Source of the DNA: Streptomyces aureoverticillatus
GTDB taxonomy: Bacteria; Actinomycetota; Actinomycetes; Streptomycetales; Streptomycetaceae
Direction of reading: 5' to 3'
DNA: 64,000 nt
NCBI RefSeq assembly: GCF_014649395.1
Contig: NZ_BMSY01000001.1
Coordinates: 62,001-126,000, forward strand
In this document: positions 54,439 through 63,359 of the stretch, piece by piece
Numbering within the stretch: position 1 is the stretch's first letter
Layout: every line of letters begins with the position of its first letter
Position numbers and translations under genes: made by a program
Notes under the pieces: generated by a model
Database searches by the model: none
What the model saw: only the letters and a program-made list of their open reading frames with translations
Told to the model about the DNA's origin: nothing

Positions 54439-56031
54439 TCACTTGCCGGCAGCGGCAGGAGCGTCCTCGCCGAGAAGCTTCCCGTCCGAGGTCTCGAACT
54501 GCTTCTTGAAGTCCGCGACGGCGTCGCCGATGGCCGTGATCGTGTCGTCCGACATCTTGGCGCCCTCCTTGATGGAGGTCATCAGGCCCTGCTCCTTGCG
54601 GTGCAGGTAGTCGAGCAGCTCGCGCTCGAAGCGGCGGACGTCGGCGACCGGAACGTCGTCCATCTTGCCGGTGGTGCCGGCCCAGATGGAGACGACCTGG
54701 TCCTCGGTGGCCATCGGCTGGTACTGCGGCTGCTTCAGCAGCTCGACCATCCGCTGACCGCGCTCCAGCTGCGCCTTGGACGCGGCGTCCAGGTCGGAAC
54801 CGAAGGCGGCGAACGCCTCCAGCTCACGGAACTGGGCGAGGTCCACGCGCAGTCGGCCGGAGACCTGACGCATCGCCTTGTGCTGAGCGGAACCACCGAC
54901 TCGGGACACGGAGATACCGACGTTCAGCGCGGGGCGCTGACCGGCGTTGAACAGGTCCGACTCCAGGAAGCACTGGCCGTCGGTGATGGAGATGACGTTG
55001 GTCGGGATGAACGCCGAGACGTCGTTGGCCTTCGTCTCGACGATCGGCAGACCGGTCATGGAGCCCGCGCCCATCTCGTCGGAGAGCTTGGCGCAGCGCT
55101 CCAGGAGGCGGGAGTGCAGGTAGAACACGTCGCCGGGGTAGGCCTCGCGCCCCGGCGGGCGGCGGAGCAGCAGGGACACGGCGCGGTAGGCGTCGGCCTG
55201 CTTCGAGAGGTCGTCGAAGATGATGAGGACGTGCTTGCCCTCGTACATCCACTGCTGGCCGATGGCCGAGCCGGTGTACGGCGCCAGGTACTTGAAGCCG
55301 GCCGGGTCGGACGCCGGGGCGGCGACGATGGTCGTGTACTCCAGGGCGCCGGCCTCTTCGAGGGCACCACGCACGGAGGCGATGGTCGAGCCCTTCTGAC
55401 CGATGGCGACGTAGACGCAGCGGACCTGCTTCTTCGGGTCGCCGGTGCGCCAGTTGTCGCGCTGGTTGATGATCGTGTCGACGGCCAGGGCGGTCTTGCC
55501 GGTCTGGCGGTCACCAATGATCAGCTGACGCTGGCCACGGCCGATCGGGGTCATGGCGTCGACGGCCTTGTAGCCCGTCTCCATCGGCTCGTGCACCGAC
55601 TTACGGGCCATGACGCCCGGGGCCTGCAGCTCGAGGGCGCGGCGGCCGGACGTCTCGATCTCGCCGAGGCCGTCGATCGGGTTGCCGAGCGGGTCGACGA
55701 CGCGGCCGAGGTAGCCCTCGCCCACCGCGACCGACAGGACCTCGCCGGTGCGCTGCACCGACTGACCCTCCTCGATGCCGCTGAACTCACCGAGGATGAT
55801 CGAACCGATCTCGCGCTCTTCCAGGTTCAGCGCGAGACCAAGGGTCCCGTCCTCGAACTTCAGCAGTTCGTTGGCCATGGCCGAGGGCAGGCCCTCGACC
55901 TTCGCGATGCCATCGCCGGCCAGGGTGACCGTACCGACCTCCTCGCGCGAGGCCGCGTCCGGCTTGTACGCCTGGACAAAGTTCTCCAGCGCGTCCCGGA
56001 TCTCCTCCGGCCGGATCGTGAGCTCCGCCAT
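54439..56031 (-). CDS. atpA: ATP synthase F1 alpha subunit
   Basis: A 530-residue regulatory subunit. Walker A is GDRQTGKT (173-180); further motifs are [13 protein letters not shown] and the signature [17 protein letters not shown]. The ATG at 56031 is used because [11 protein letters not shown] is the family start; the frame is open to 56115 through a hairpin. It follows a 118-nt structured spacer after atpH. Confidence 0.98.
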   Translation of the reverse strand: MAELTIRPEEIRDALENFVQAYKPDAASREEVGTVTLAGDGIAKVEGLPSAMANELLKFEDGTLGLALNLEEREIGSIILGEFSGIEEGQSVQRTGEVLSVAVGEGYLGRVVDPLGNPIDGLGEIETSGRRALELQAPGVMARKSVHEPMETGYKAVDAMTPIGRGQRQLIIGDRQTGKTALAVDTIINQRDNWRTGDPKKQVRCVYVAIGQKGSTIASVRGALEEAGALEYTTIVAAPASDPAGFKYLAPYTGSAIGQQWMYEGKHVLIIFDDLSKQADAYRAVSLLLRRPPGREAYPGDVFYLHSRLLERCAKLSDEMGAGSMTGLPIVETKANDVSAFIPTNVISITDGQCFLESDLFNAGQRPALNVGISVSRVGGSAQHKAMRQVSGRLRVDLAQFRELEAFAAFGSDLDAASKAQLERGQRMVELLKQPQYQPMATEDQVVSIWAGTTGKMDDVPVADVRRFERELLDYLHRKEQGLMTSIKEGAKMSDDTITAIGDAVADFKKQFETSDGKLLGEDAPAAAGK

Positions 56032-56052
56032 CTGGGTTCCCTGCTCTCCTTG

Positions 56053-56122
56053 TTGGGCCCGAAGTTTCTTTGGGGGATCTGGGGGCTCCCCCCAGAAACT
56101 TTGCATCCTCTGCACGGCCCAA
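56053..56122. other. Nested hairpin in the atpH-atpA spacer
   Basis: An outer stem TTGGGCC (56053-56059) with GGCCCAA (56116-56122), and an inner stem AAGTTTCT (56062-56069) with AGAAACTT (56094-56101) enclosing CTGGGGG/CCCCCCAG. The structure covers most of the spacer, just before the atpA ribosome site. Its AAGTTTCT-GGGGG form resembles a common Streptomyces repeat. Confidence 0.7.
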
Positions 56123-56149
56123 CTCGGGCCGTTGGTCTTGCTTGTTGAG

Positions 56150-56974
56150 TTAACTGCCCGCCATGCGGCGGTGCGCGTCCTCGATACGGTCCGCGATGGA
56201 GCCGTTGATGACCTCGTCGCCCACCTGCACCCGGATCCCGCCGAGGACCTCGGGGTCCACGTCGAGGTTCAGGTGCATCTGGCGCCCGTAGATCTTCGCG
56301 AGCGCCGTGCCGAGCCGCTGCTTCTGCTGGTCCGACAGCGGAACAGCCGAGGTGACGACGGCGACCATGCGCTCCCGGCGGTCCGCGGCCAGCTTGGAGA
56401 GGGACTCGAGTCCCGCTTCCAGGCTACGTCCACGGGGCGCGGTCACAAGACGCGCGACCAGGCGCTCCGTGGCGGCGTCCGCACGCCCGCCGAGCAGGCT
56501 GCTCAGCAGCTCGCTCTTGGCCGTGTCCGTCGCGGCGCGGTCGGTGAGCGCCGCCCGCAGCTCCGTGCTGGAGGAGACGATCCGGCCGAACCGGAAGAGC
56601 TCGTCCTCGACGGTGTCCAGCGCGCCCGACTTCTGCGCGGCGGTCAGGTCGGCGAGGTCGGTCAGCTCCTCCAGGGCGTCCACCAGGTCGCGGGACTGCG
56701 ACCAGCGGGAGCGCACCATGCCGGCGACCAGGTCCGCGGTCTCGCCGCCGACCTTGCCGCCGAGCAGCCGTCCGGCCAGCTCGGCCTTGGCCTCTCCGGG
56801 CTGCGCCGGGTCGGTCAGGACCCGACGCAGCGAGACCTCGCGGTGCAGCAGCGCGGTGACCGAGGCCAGCTCGTCGGCCAGCTGCTTCGCGTCGACCGCG
56901 GTGTTGTCGGTCAGCGCGTCGAGACGCTCACGCGCGGCGGCCAGGGCCTCGCGGCTGGCTCCATGCGCTGTCAT
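56150..56974 (-). CDS. atpH: ATP synthase F1 delta subunit
   Basis: A 274-residue peripheral-stalk protein. Recognisable parts are [26 protein letters not shown] and the C-terminal [37 protein letters not shown]. It is longer than E. coli delta (about 177), as is usual in actinobacteria, with the extra length near the N-terminus. The ATG overlaps the atpF stop (ATGA). Confidence 0.95.
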   Translation of the reverse strand: MTAHGASREALAAARERLDALTDNTAVDAKQLADELASVTALLHREVSLRRVLTDPAQPGEAKAELAGRLLGGKVGGETADLVAGMVRSRWSQSRDLVDALEELTDLADLTAAQKSGALDTVEDELFRFGRIVSSSTELRAALTDRAATDTAKSELLSSLLGGRADAATERLVARLVTAPRGRSLEAGLESLSKLAADRRERMVAVVTSAVPLSDQQKQRLGTALAKIYGRQMHLNLDVDPEVLGGIRVQVGDEVINGSIADRIEDAHRRMAGS

Positions 56975-57519
56975 CGAGTCGCCTCGGCCTTCGCGTCGAG
57001 CTCGTCGAGGAAGCGGTCGATCGTGCGGCTCTGGCGGGCGTGCTCCTCGAGCGACTCGCCGACGAGCTTGCCGGCCAGTTCGGTGGCCAGCTGGCCCACG
57101 TCCTGGCGCAGCGCCTGCGCGGCGGCCTTGCGGTCGGCCTCGATCTGGGCGTGACCGGCGGCGACGATCTCCTCGCGCTGCCGCTGGCCCTCGGCCCGCA
57201 TCTCGGCGATGAGCTGGGCGCCCTGCTCCTGCGCCTCCTGGCGCAGCCGCGCGGCCTCGTGCCGGGCCTCGGCGAGCTGAGCCTTGTACTGCTCAAGAAC
57301 GCTCTGGGCCTCGGTCTGAGCGGCCTCGGCCTTCTCGATACCGCCCTCGATCGCCTCCCGGCGCTCTTCCAGAACCTTGTTGATGTTCGGGATGAGCTTC
57401 TTCCAGAAGAAGAAGAACACGATGGCGAAGGCGATGGTGCCGACGAGCAGCTCGGGGCCCGGAGGAATGAGCGGGTTCTGCTCCTCCTCGGCCGCCAGCT
57501 GAACCAGGTTGGCGATCAC
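56971..57519 (-). CDS. atpF: ATP synthase Fo b subunit
   Basis: A 182-residue peripheral-stalk subunit: one N-terminal membrane helix (ELLVGTIAFAIVFFFFWKKLIP) followed by a charged coiled coil (EERREAIEGGIEKAEAAQTEAQSVLEQY). The stop overlaps the atpH start. It follows atpE by 41 nt. Confidence 0.96.
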   Translation of the reverse strand: MIANLVQLAAEEEQNPLIPPGPELLVGTIAFAIVFFFFWKKLIPNINKVLEERREAIEGGIEKAEAAQTEAQSVLEQYKAQLAEARHEAARLRQEAQEQGAQLIAEMRAEGQRQREEIVAAGHAQIEADRKAAAQALRQDVGQLATELAGKLVGESLEEHARQSRTIDRFLDELDAKAEATR

Positions 57520-57560
57520 ATCAGTGCCTTTCGTCGAACGGGACTATTCGTCTGCGGCGA

Positions 57561-57857
<297 letters not shown>

Positions 57858-57878
57858 TTAGGGGGTTGCGGAGGGTGC

Positions 57879-58697
57879 TCAGTGATGCTCGGCGAGAGCG
57901 CCCTGGATGTACGAACAGGCGAGGAGCACGAAGACGTACGCCTGGACGGCCTGCACGAAGAGTTCGAAGCCGATCATCGCGATGGTCATCACGAAGGAGA
58001 CACCGGCTGCCGGGATCAACCAGCTGTTCAGCAGGTACCAGGAGGCGACGGTGAACATCACCAGCATCAGGTGACCGGCGAACATGTTGGCGAAGAGTCG
58101 CACCGCGTGCGTGAACGGGCGCACCAGCAGGTTCGAGAAGAACTCGATGAACGCGACGAGCCACTTGATCGGGCCGAGCGAGTTGTCGTAGCCGGTGATG
58201 TTCTTCCAGCCGCCGACGAAACCGTGGCGCTTGAACGTCAGGGGCACCCAGACGAAGTAGACGATGCCCGCGAGCACGAACGGGTAGGCGATGACCGACG
58301 AGACCGGGAACTGGGCCAGCGGGATCACGGACCAGATGTTCATGATCCAGATGAAGAAGAACAGCGAGACCATCAAGGGGACGTACTTCTCGCCCTCCTT
58401 CTTGCCCATGGTCTCGTAGACGATCCCGCGGCGTACGAAGTCGTAGCCGGCCTCGCCGATCATCTGGACCTTGCCGGGGACCATCTTCGCCTTGCCGAAA
58501 GCGGCGTAGAAGAAGGTCACCACGACGGCCGTCGCGATCAGGGCGAGCAGCATCACCTTGTTGAACTCGAACCCACCGACCTCGAAGATCGGCTTGAAGA
58601 GGAACGAGTGCAGGCCCGGAGCCGGGAAGCCACAGCCGTTGTCGGACATGATCCGACAGCTCCAGTCAAAGGCGAGCTCAGTTTGGTCAGCACTCAC
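57879..58697 (-). CDS. atpB: ATP synthase Fo a subunit
   Basis: A 272-residue membrane protein forming the proton channel. The essential Arg lies in THAVRLFANMFAGH; the C-terminal helix is VQAVQAYVFVLLACSYI. GTG at 58697 with GAAGGAGCCCGCG upstream is chosen over the upstream frame to 58733. It follows atpI after 228 nt without an obvious feature. Confidence 0.96.
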   Translation of the reverse strand: MSADQTELAFDWSCRIMSDNGCGFPAPGLHSFLFKPIFEVGGFEFNKVMLLALIATAVVVTFFYAAFGKAKMVPGKVQMIGEAGYDFVRRGIVYETMGKKEGEKYVPLMVSLFFFIWIMNIWSVIPLAQFPVSSVIAYPFVLAGIVYFVWVPLTFKRHGFVGGWKNITGYDNSLGPIKWLVAFIEFFSNLLVRPFTHAVRLFANMFAGHLMLVMFTVASWYLLNSWLIPAAGVSFVMTIAMIGFELFVQAVQAYVFVLLACSYIQGALAEHH

Positions 58698-58925
58698 CGC
58701 GGGCTCCTTCGGCGTGACGCATGGGTACGGCAACCTCGTTGTCGTGTCGGCGCGGCGCGCAGCCGCGGAACGGCACCGGACTGGTGTATCGGAAGTGTGA
58801 GCGGCGTTCAGGCATCGAGTCTCGCGATGGAGCAGGCGTCAGCTCAGATGCCCGCGCCTGCAATGCCGCAGTTGGCACCGGACGATAGCAGCATCTCGAA
58901 CGTGCATTTATCCCGGCCCTACCTC

Positions 58926-59387
58926 TCACGTCGAGGACCCCGACTTCTCCGCCTTCTCACTCTTCTCGGAGGAGCGGGCGGAGGAAGGTTCGGGTTCCGG
59001 GTCGACGTAGAAGATCTTGGCCTTCATATGTGCGCGAGCCTGCGAAGCCATCCACACGACGGTGGTCACGGCGAGCGCGAGCGCGAAAACCTTCGGGTTG
59101 AACAGGGTGGTGTCCTTGAACAGACCCATGAAGAGAAGAAGCAGCAGCAACTGGGCGACGTAGAGCATCATGCCCATCGCCTGGAACAGCTGCGGAAGCG
59201 ATTTTGCCGTCCGCTGCAGGACGTACACACCGAGCCCCATGAAGGCGACGACCACCACGGTGCCGACGACAGCGCCGAGTGCCCCCTTGCCGCCCGAGAC
59301 CACGCCGCTGACTACGGCGATGATCGCGCCGACGGCAGCAGTGGGCACGGCGCACTGCAGGAGATTCCGGGTGTCTTGAGACGGCAT
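58926..59387 (-). CDS. atpI: AtpI-like protein
   Basis: A 153-residue membrane protein with four helices (VPTAAVGAIIAVVSGVV, ALGAVVGTVVVVAFMGLGVYVL, MLYVAQLLLLLLFMGLF and VFALALAVTTVVWMASQ) and a charged Ser/Lys/Glu tail. AtpI assists c-ring assembly and is the first gene of the operon. A CRP-like site lies 126 nt upstream. Confidence 0.92.
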   Translation of the reverse strand: MPSQDTRNLLQCAVPTAAVGAIIAVVSGVVSGGKGALGAVVGTVVVVAFMGLGVYVLQRTAKSLPQLFQAMGMMLYVAQLLLLLLFMGLFKDTTLFNPKVFALALAVTTVVWMASQARAHMKAKIFYVDPEPEPSSARSSEKSEKAEKSGSST

Positions 59388-59512
59388 GGCGGCAGCTCCG
59401 CTTACAGATGGGGGCAGGGTGTCGTCATGGACGAGCGTAGACCCGGGCCGAGTGGGGTCCTCGGGCCAAGAGACCGTCGCACTACGGTCCTTCGGCTCTG
59501 TTGCCGGGTTTC

Positions 59513-59526
59513 GTGAACGGTATCAC
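59513..59526 (-). promoter_or_regulatory. CRP-like site upstream of the atp operon
   Basis: GTGAACGGTATCAC fits GTGA-N6-TCAC, close to the Streptomyces Crp/CRP-family consensus. It is embedded in an AT-rich stretch (ACAAACTATTTGATGA) likely to hold the promoter. Spacer 59388-59648 otherwise holds no gene. Confidence 0.5.
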
Positions 59527-59648
59527 AAACTATTTGATGAGGTCTTTACCTGCCTGGTGTGCTCGCCGTCACACATGAGAGTTAACGCGCGCGTCTGTGC
59601 ACGCGGGCGGGCGACTTGTCTGGTAATGGAGCGTTTTGGTCTCGCGGG

Positions 59649-61046
59649 TCACCGCGTCGAGCCCGCCTTGCGACGGTCCAGAAAGCGCGGCCGGGTACCC
59701 AGCGCTGTCGCACCGTTGACGCCGACGCCCACGGGCCGACGGGCCTGCCCGTCCTCGCCCGCCTCCGCAGTCCCGGCGGTCTCGGCGGCCTCAGTGGTTT
59801 CGGAGGCCCCGGCGCCGGTCTCCCCCGCCCCGTACGCGGCCCCGGCGGCCGCCGTCTCCCCCGCGAGCGCCGTCCGCCTGCCGCGCCGGTACCGCGGCGG
59901 CACGAAGCTCTCCGCCCAGCCGGGCGTGCGCGGGGTGAAGCGCGGCAGCAGGAGCAGGCCCAGGCCGACCGCGCTGAGGGCGACGATCAGGAGCAGGATC
60001 CACATGTTCGTGGAGTGCACCGAGTACGCGACGGTGCCGAAGGCGATGAGGGCCGACCAGAAGTACATGATCAGGACGGCGCGGCTGTGCGAGTGGCCGA
60101 CCTCCAGGAGCCGGTGGTGCAGGTGGCCGCGGTCGGCGGCGAACGGCGACTGGCCCTTCCAGGTGCGGCGCACGATGGCGAGCACCAGGTCCGCGAACGG
60201 GATCGCGATGATCGTCAGCGGCATCAGCAGCGGGATGAACACCGGGAGCATCGCGTGCGTGGCATCGCGGGTGCCGCCGAGGTTCAGCTTCATCGCGTCC
60301 GGGTCGACCTGGCCGGTGATGGAGATGGCGCCGGCGGCGAGCACGAGGCCGATCAGCATCGACCCCGAGTCGCCCATGAAGATCCTGGCCGGATGCATGT
60401 TGTGCGGCAGGAAGCCCAGGCACATGCCCATCAGGATGGCGGCGAAGAGCGTGGCGGGGGCGGCGGCCTCGATCCCGTACCCGTACCAGATCCGGTAGGC
60501 GTACATGAAGAACGCCGCGGCGGCGATGCACACCATGCCCGCGGCCAGACCGTCGAGACCGTCGACGAAGTTCACCGCGTTGATGGTGATGACCACGAGC
60601 GCGACCGTGAGCAGCGTGCCCTGCCACTGGGTCAGGGACACCGTCCCCGCGCCCGGGATGGGCAGCCACAGGATCGTCAGACCCTGCATGACCATGACGC
60701 CCGCGGCGATCATCTGGCCGCCGAGCTTGATCAGCGCGTCGATCTCGAACTTGTCGTCGAGGACGCCGATGAGCCAGATCAGCGCGGCGCCGGAGAGCAG
60801 CGCGCGCGGCTCGTTCGACTTCGTGAAGACCTCATTGAGGTTCGGCAGGTGGTCGGCGACCAGCAGGCCCGCACAGAGGCCGAAAAACATCGCGATACCG
60901 CCGAGCCGGGGCGTCGGCTCCCGGTGCACGTCGCGCGCGCGGATCTCCGGCATGGCGCCGGCCACGATCGCGAACTTCCGCACCGGGCCGGTCAGCAGAT
61001 AGGTCACCGCGGCCGTGATGCAGAGCGTCAGGAGATATTCACGCAC
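59649..61046 (-). CDS. WecA/TagO-like undecaprenyl-phosphate glycosyl-1-phosphate transferase
   Basis: A 465-residue membrane enzyme of the MraY/WecA family transferring sugar-1-phosphate to undecaprenyl phosphate, the first step of cell-wall glycopolymer synthesis. Motifs: LIGVLDDKFEID, NFVDGLDGLAAG, the ARIFMGDSGSMLIG motif, and ADRGHLHHRLLEVGHSH. About 11 helices are followed by a cytosolic Ala/Glu/Thr-rich tail (about 90 residues). GTG at 61046 follows GGGGAAG; upstream frames lack conservation. Confidence 0.92.
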   Translation of the reverse strand: MREYLLTLCITAAVTYLLTGPVRKFAIVAGAMPEIRARDVHREPTPRLGGIAMFFGLCAGLLVADHLPNLNEVFTKSNEPRALLSGAALIWLIGVLDDKFEIDALIKLGGQMIAAGVMVMQGLTILWLPIPGAGTVSLTQWQGTLLTVALVVITINAVNFVDGLDGLAAGMVCIAAAAFFMYAYRIWYGYGIEAAAPATLFAAILMGMCLGFLPHNMHPARIFMGDSGSMLIGLVLAAGAISITGQVDPDAMKLNLGGTRDATHAMLPVFIPLLMPLTIIAIPFADLVLAIVRRTWKGQSPFAADRGHLHHRLLEVGHSHSRAVLIMYFWSALIAFGTVAYSVHSTNMWILLLIVALSAVGLGLLLLPRFTPRTPGWAESFVPPRYRRGRRTALAGETAAAGAAYGAGETGAGASETTEAAETAGTAEAGEDGQARRPVGVGVNGATALGTRPRFLDRRKAGSTR

Positions 61047-61148
61047 GGGCTTCCCCACAGGTATCGCTGGCCATCTCAGCACCACACCCTAGCTTCGCGC
61101 GCATAAGGTTGGGGACGCATGGGTAGCGAGGATCGTTGCACACGCGCC

Positions 61149-62420
61149 CTAGTGCGGCCCCGCGACCGGCGTTCCCACGCCCGGATATGGCGGAAACCGA
61201 CCGGCCAGCTCCCGCACCTCGTCCCTGACGCCGTCCTCCTCACGCACCGCCCCCGCGAACAGCGCGGCGACCCGCGCCATTTCACCCTCACCCATGCCCT
61301 GCGTGGTGACGGCGGCCGTGCCGAGCCTCAGCCCGCGGCCGTCGCCGTGCGGCAGCGCGCAGGTGTCGAGCACCAGACCGGCCGCGGCGAGCCGGCCGCG
61401 GGCCACACGGGCCTCCACGCCGTGCGGGGCGGGGTCGGCGAGGATGAGGTGGGTGTCCGTGCCGCCGGTGCTCACGTCGAAGCCCTCGGCGGCCAGCGCG
61501 GCCGCCAACACCCTCGCGTTCGCGACGACTTGATGGGCGTACGCGGTGAAGGCCGGCGTCGCCGCCTCACCGAACGCCACCGCCTTGGCGGCGATCGTGT
61601 GCATCTGGGCGCCGCCCTGGGTGAACGGGAACACCGCCCGGTCGACCCGCTCCGCCAGGTCGCCCCGGCACAGGATCATGCCGCCGCGCGGGCCGCGCAG
61701 CACCTTGTGGGTGGTGGCGCACACGACGTCCGCGTACGGCACCGGGCTGGGCGCCGCGCCGCCCGCGACCAGGCCCATGGGATGGGCGGCGTCCGCGATG
61801 AGGCAGGCCCCCACGTCGTCCGCCACGTCGCGGAACGCCGCGTAGTCGATGTGCCGGGGGTAGGCGATGGAGCCGCAGACGATGGCCTTGGGGCGGTGTG
61901 TACGGGCCAGGGCGCGGACCTGGTCGTAGTCGATCAAGCCACTTTCCGGGTCGAGCCCGTACCCCACGAAGTCGAACCAGCGCCCCGAGAAGTTCGCGGG
62001 TGAGCCGTGCGTGAGGTGGCCGCCGTGGGGCAGGCCCATCGCCAGGACGGTGTCTCCCGGGCGCAGCAGGGCCGCGTACGCCGCCAGGACCGCCGAGGAA
62101 CCCGAGTGCGACTGTACGTTCGCGTGGTCGGCGCCGAAGAGGGCCTTGGCGCGGTCCGTGGCGATGCGTTCCGCGACGTCGACGAGTTCGCAGCCGCCGT
62201 GGTGGCGGGCCCCGGGATAGCCCTCCGCGTACTTGTTCGCCAGCGGGGAGCCGAGGGCCGTCAGGACGGCCCTGGACGTGAAGTTCTCCGCGGCGATCAG
62301 TTGCAGCGTCGTCGACTGGCGGTCGAGTTCGCCGAGGAGTACGTCGGTGAGCTCCGGGTCCTGGCGGCGCAGCGCGGCGTACGCCGCCGCAGCGGCGGGC
62401 TCCACACCGGCCGTCGTCAT
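61149..62420 (-). CDS. Serine hydroxymethyltransferase-like PLP enzyme
   Basis: A 423-residue fold-type I enzyme. The PLP Lys is in CATTHKVLRGPRGGM; other GlyA features are LIAAENFTSRAVLTALGSPLANKYAEGYPG, HANVQSHSGSSAVLAAY and DAAHPMGLVAGG. GlyA interconverts serine and glycine through folate. In Streptomyces this gene is a second GlyA-like paralogue beside wecA; a different substrate is possible. Length is family-typical. Confidence 0.88.
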   Translation of the reverse strand: MTTAGVEPAAAAAYAALRRQDPELTDVLLGELDRQSTTLQLIAAENFTSRAVLTALGSPLANKYAEGYPGARHHGGCELVDVAERIATDRAKALFGADHANVQSHSGSSAVLAAYAALLRPGDTVLAMGLPHGGHLTHGSPANFSGRWFDFVGYGLDPESGLIDYDQVRALARTHRPKAIVCGSIAYPRHIDYAAFRDVADDVGACLIADAAHPMGLVAGGAAPSPVPYADVVCATTHKVLRGPRGGMILCRGDLAERVDRAVFPFTQGGAQMHTIAAKAVAFGEAATPAFTAYAHQVVANARVLAAALAAEGFDVSTGGTDTHLILADPAPHGVEARVARGRLAAAGLVLDTCALPHGDGRGLRLGTAAVTTQGMGEGEMARVAALFAGAVREEDGVRDEVRELAGRFPPYPGVGTPVAGPH

Positions 62421-62663
62421 TCTCCCAATGTAGGCCGGGGGGCGGGTGACTGCGCGGTGGGCGCTACCGCGAGGTCCCCAACCCCGCCCCTTCCCGAAAC
62501 TGGGGCTCCGCCCCAGACCCCGCTCCTCAAACGCCGGAGGGGCTGGATTTCAGCCCGTCCGGCGTTTGAGGACGAGGCCGTTCAGGCCGATAGCGGGGGT
62601 CCAGGGGGCGGCAGCCCCCTGGTTTCGGAGAAGGGGCGGGACTGGGGCGCCCCGCGAGGGCAC
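62421..62663. repeat. Inverted pair of the CAGCCCGTCCGGCG element (cruciform)
   Basis: The + copy is at 62551-62576 and its inverted copy at 62523-62545, separated by GATTT. The matching extends outward for about 70 bp on each side (CCCCGCCCCTTCCCGAAAC on the left; GTTTCGGAGAAGGGGCGGG on the right) with interruptions. The whole 243-nt spacer can fold as one long hairpin between the GlyA-like and the phosphatase genes. Confidence 0.85.
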
Positions 62664-63359
62664 CTACGCCCGCGCCGCCGGTACCCCCGTCAAAGCCGTC
62701 ACCACCGGCTCCAGCGCCTGCTGGATCTCGCCGCCGACGGAGCGGAAGAACGGGAGGGGCGCGCCATAGGGGTCGTAGACCTCGTCGGCCTCGGCGGAGG
62801 GGGCGAGGAGCCAGCCGCGGAGGGCGGCGGCGGCCCGGACCAGGGCACGGGCCCGCTCGACGATGCCGTCGGCGCCGTCGGGGTCGGGCAGGGTGGCCGG
62901 ATCTATGGCCCGCACGAGCCGGGTGAACTCCTTCAGGGTGAAGGTGCGCAGACCGGCGGAGTGCCCCATGGAGATGACCTGCGCCCGGTGGTCGCGGGTG
63001 GCGGTGAGGACGAGGTCGGCCCGGATGACGTGGTCGTCGAGGAGCTCGCGGCCGACGAAGCCGGAGGCGTCCGCGCCGAAGTCCGCGAGGACGGTCTCGG
63101 CGTTGGTCTCCATGGGCGCGCCCTCGTGCCCCCAGGTACCGGCGCTCTCCACGATGAGCCCCCCGGTGAGGGGATCGCCGAGCCGGTCGGCCAGGGCATG
63201 CCGGGTCAGCCGCTCGGTGATCGGCGAGCGGCACACGTTGCCGGTGCTGACGTGGAGGATGCGGAAGCCGCCGGGTGTGCCCGCGGCCCCGAGGGAGCCG
63301 AAGCCCACCGAGTGCTCGGTGCGGCCCGCTATGCCACGCCCCGTCTCAGGGGCCCTCAA
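62664..63359 (-). CDS. Low-molecular-weight protein-tyrosine-phosphatase homologue, catalytic Cys replaced by Ser
   Basis: A 231-residue protein. A 30-residue leader precedes the LMW-PTP domain: FRILHVSTGNVCRSPITERL and later the RADLVLTATRDHRAQVI and VYDPYG segments, the latter giving the D-P loop acid. The family P-loop is CxxxxCRS with the first Cys as nucleophile; here that residue is Ser38, while Cys43 and Arg44 remain. It may be inactive or bind phosphoprotein without hydrolysis. The start is TTG 63359, overlapping the sua5 stop; GTG at 63308 is an alternative. Confidence 0.85.
   Translation of the reverse strand: MRAPETGRGIAGRTEHSVGFGSLGAAGTPGGFRILHVSTGNVCRSPITERLTRHALADRLGDPLTGGLIVESAGTWGHEGAPMETNAETVLADFGADASGFVGRELLDDHVIRADLVLTATRDHRAQVISMGHSAGLRTFTLKEFTRLVRAIDPATLPDPDGADGIVERARALVRAAAALRGWLLAPSAEADEVYDPYGAPLPFFRSVGGEIQQALEPVVTALTGVPAARA

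Noticed and set aside
62421..62663. Long inverted repeat as an insertion-sequence terminus
   Set aside because: No transposase frame lies between the arms and no target-site duplication is evident. It is better explained as two facing copies of a dispersed repeat.
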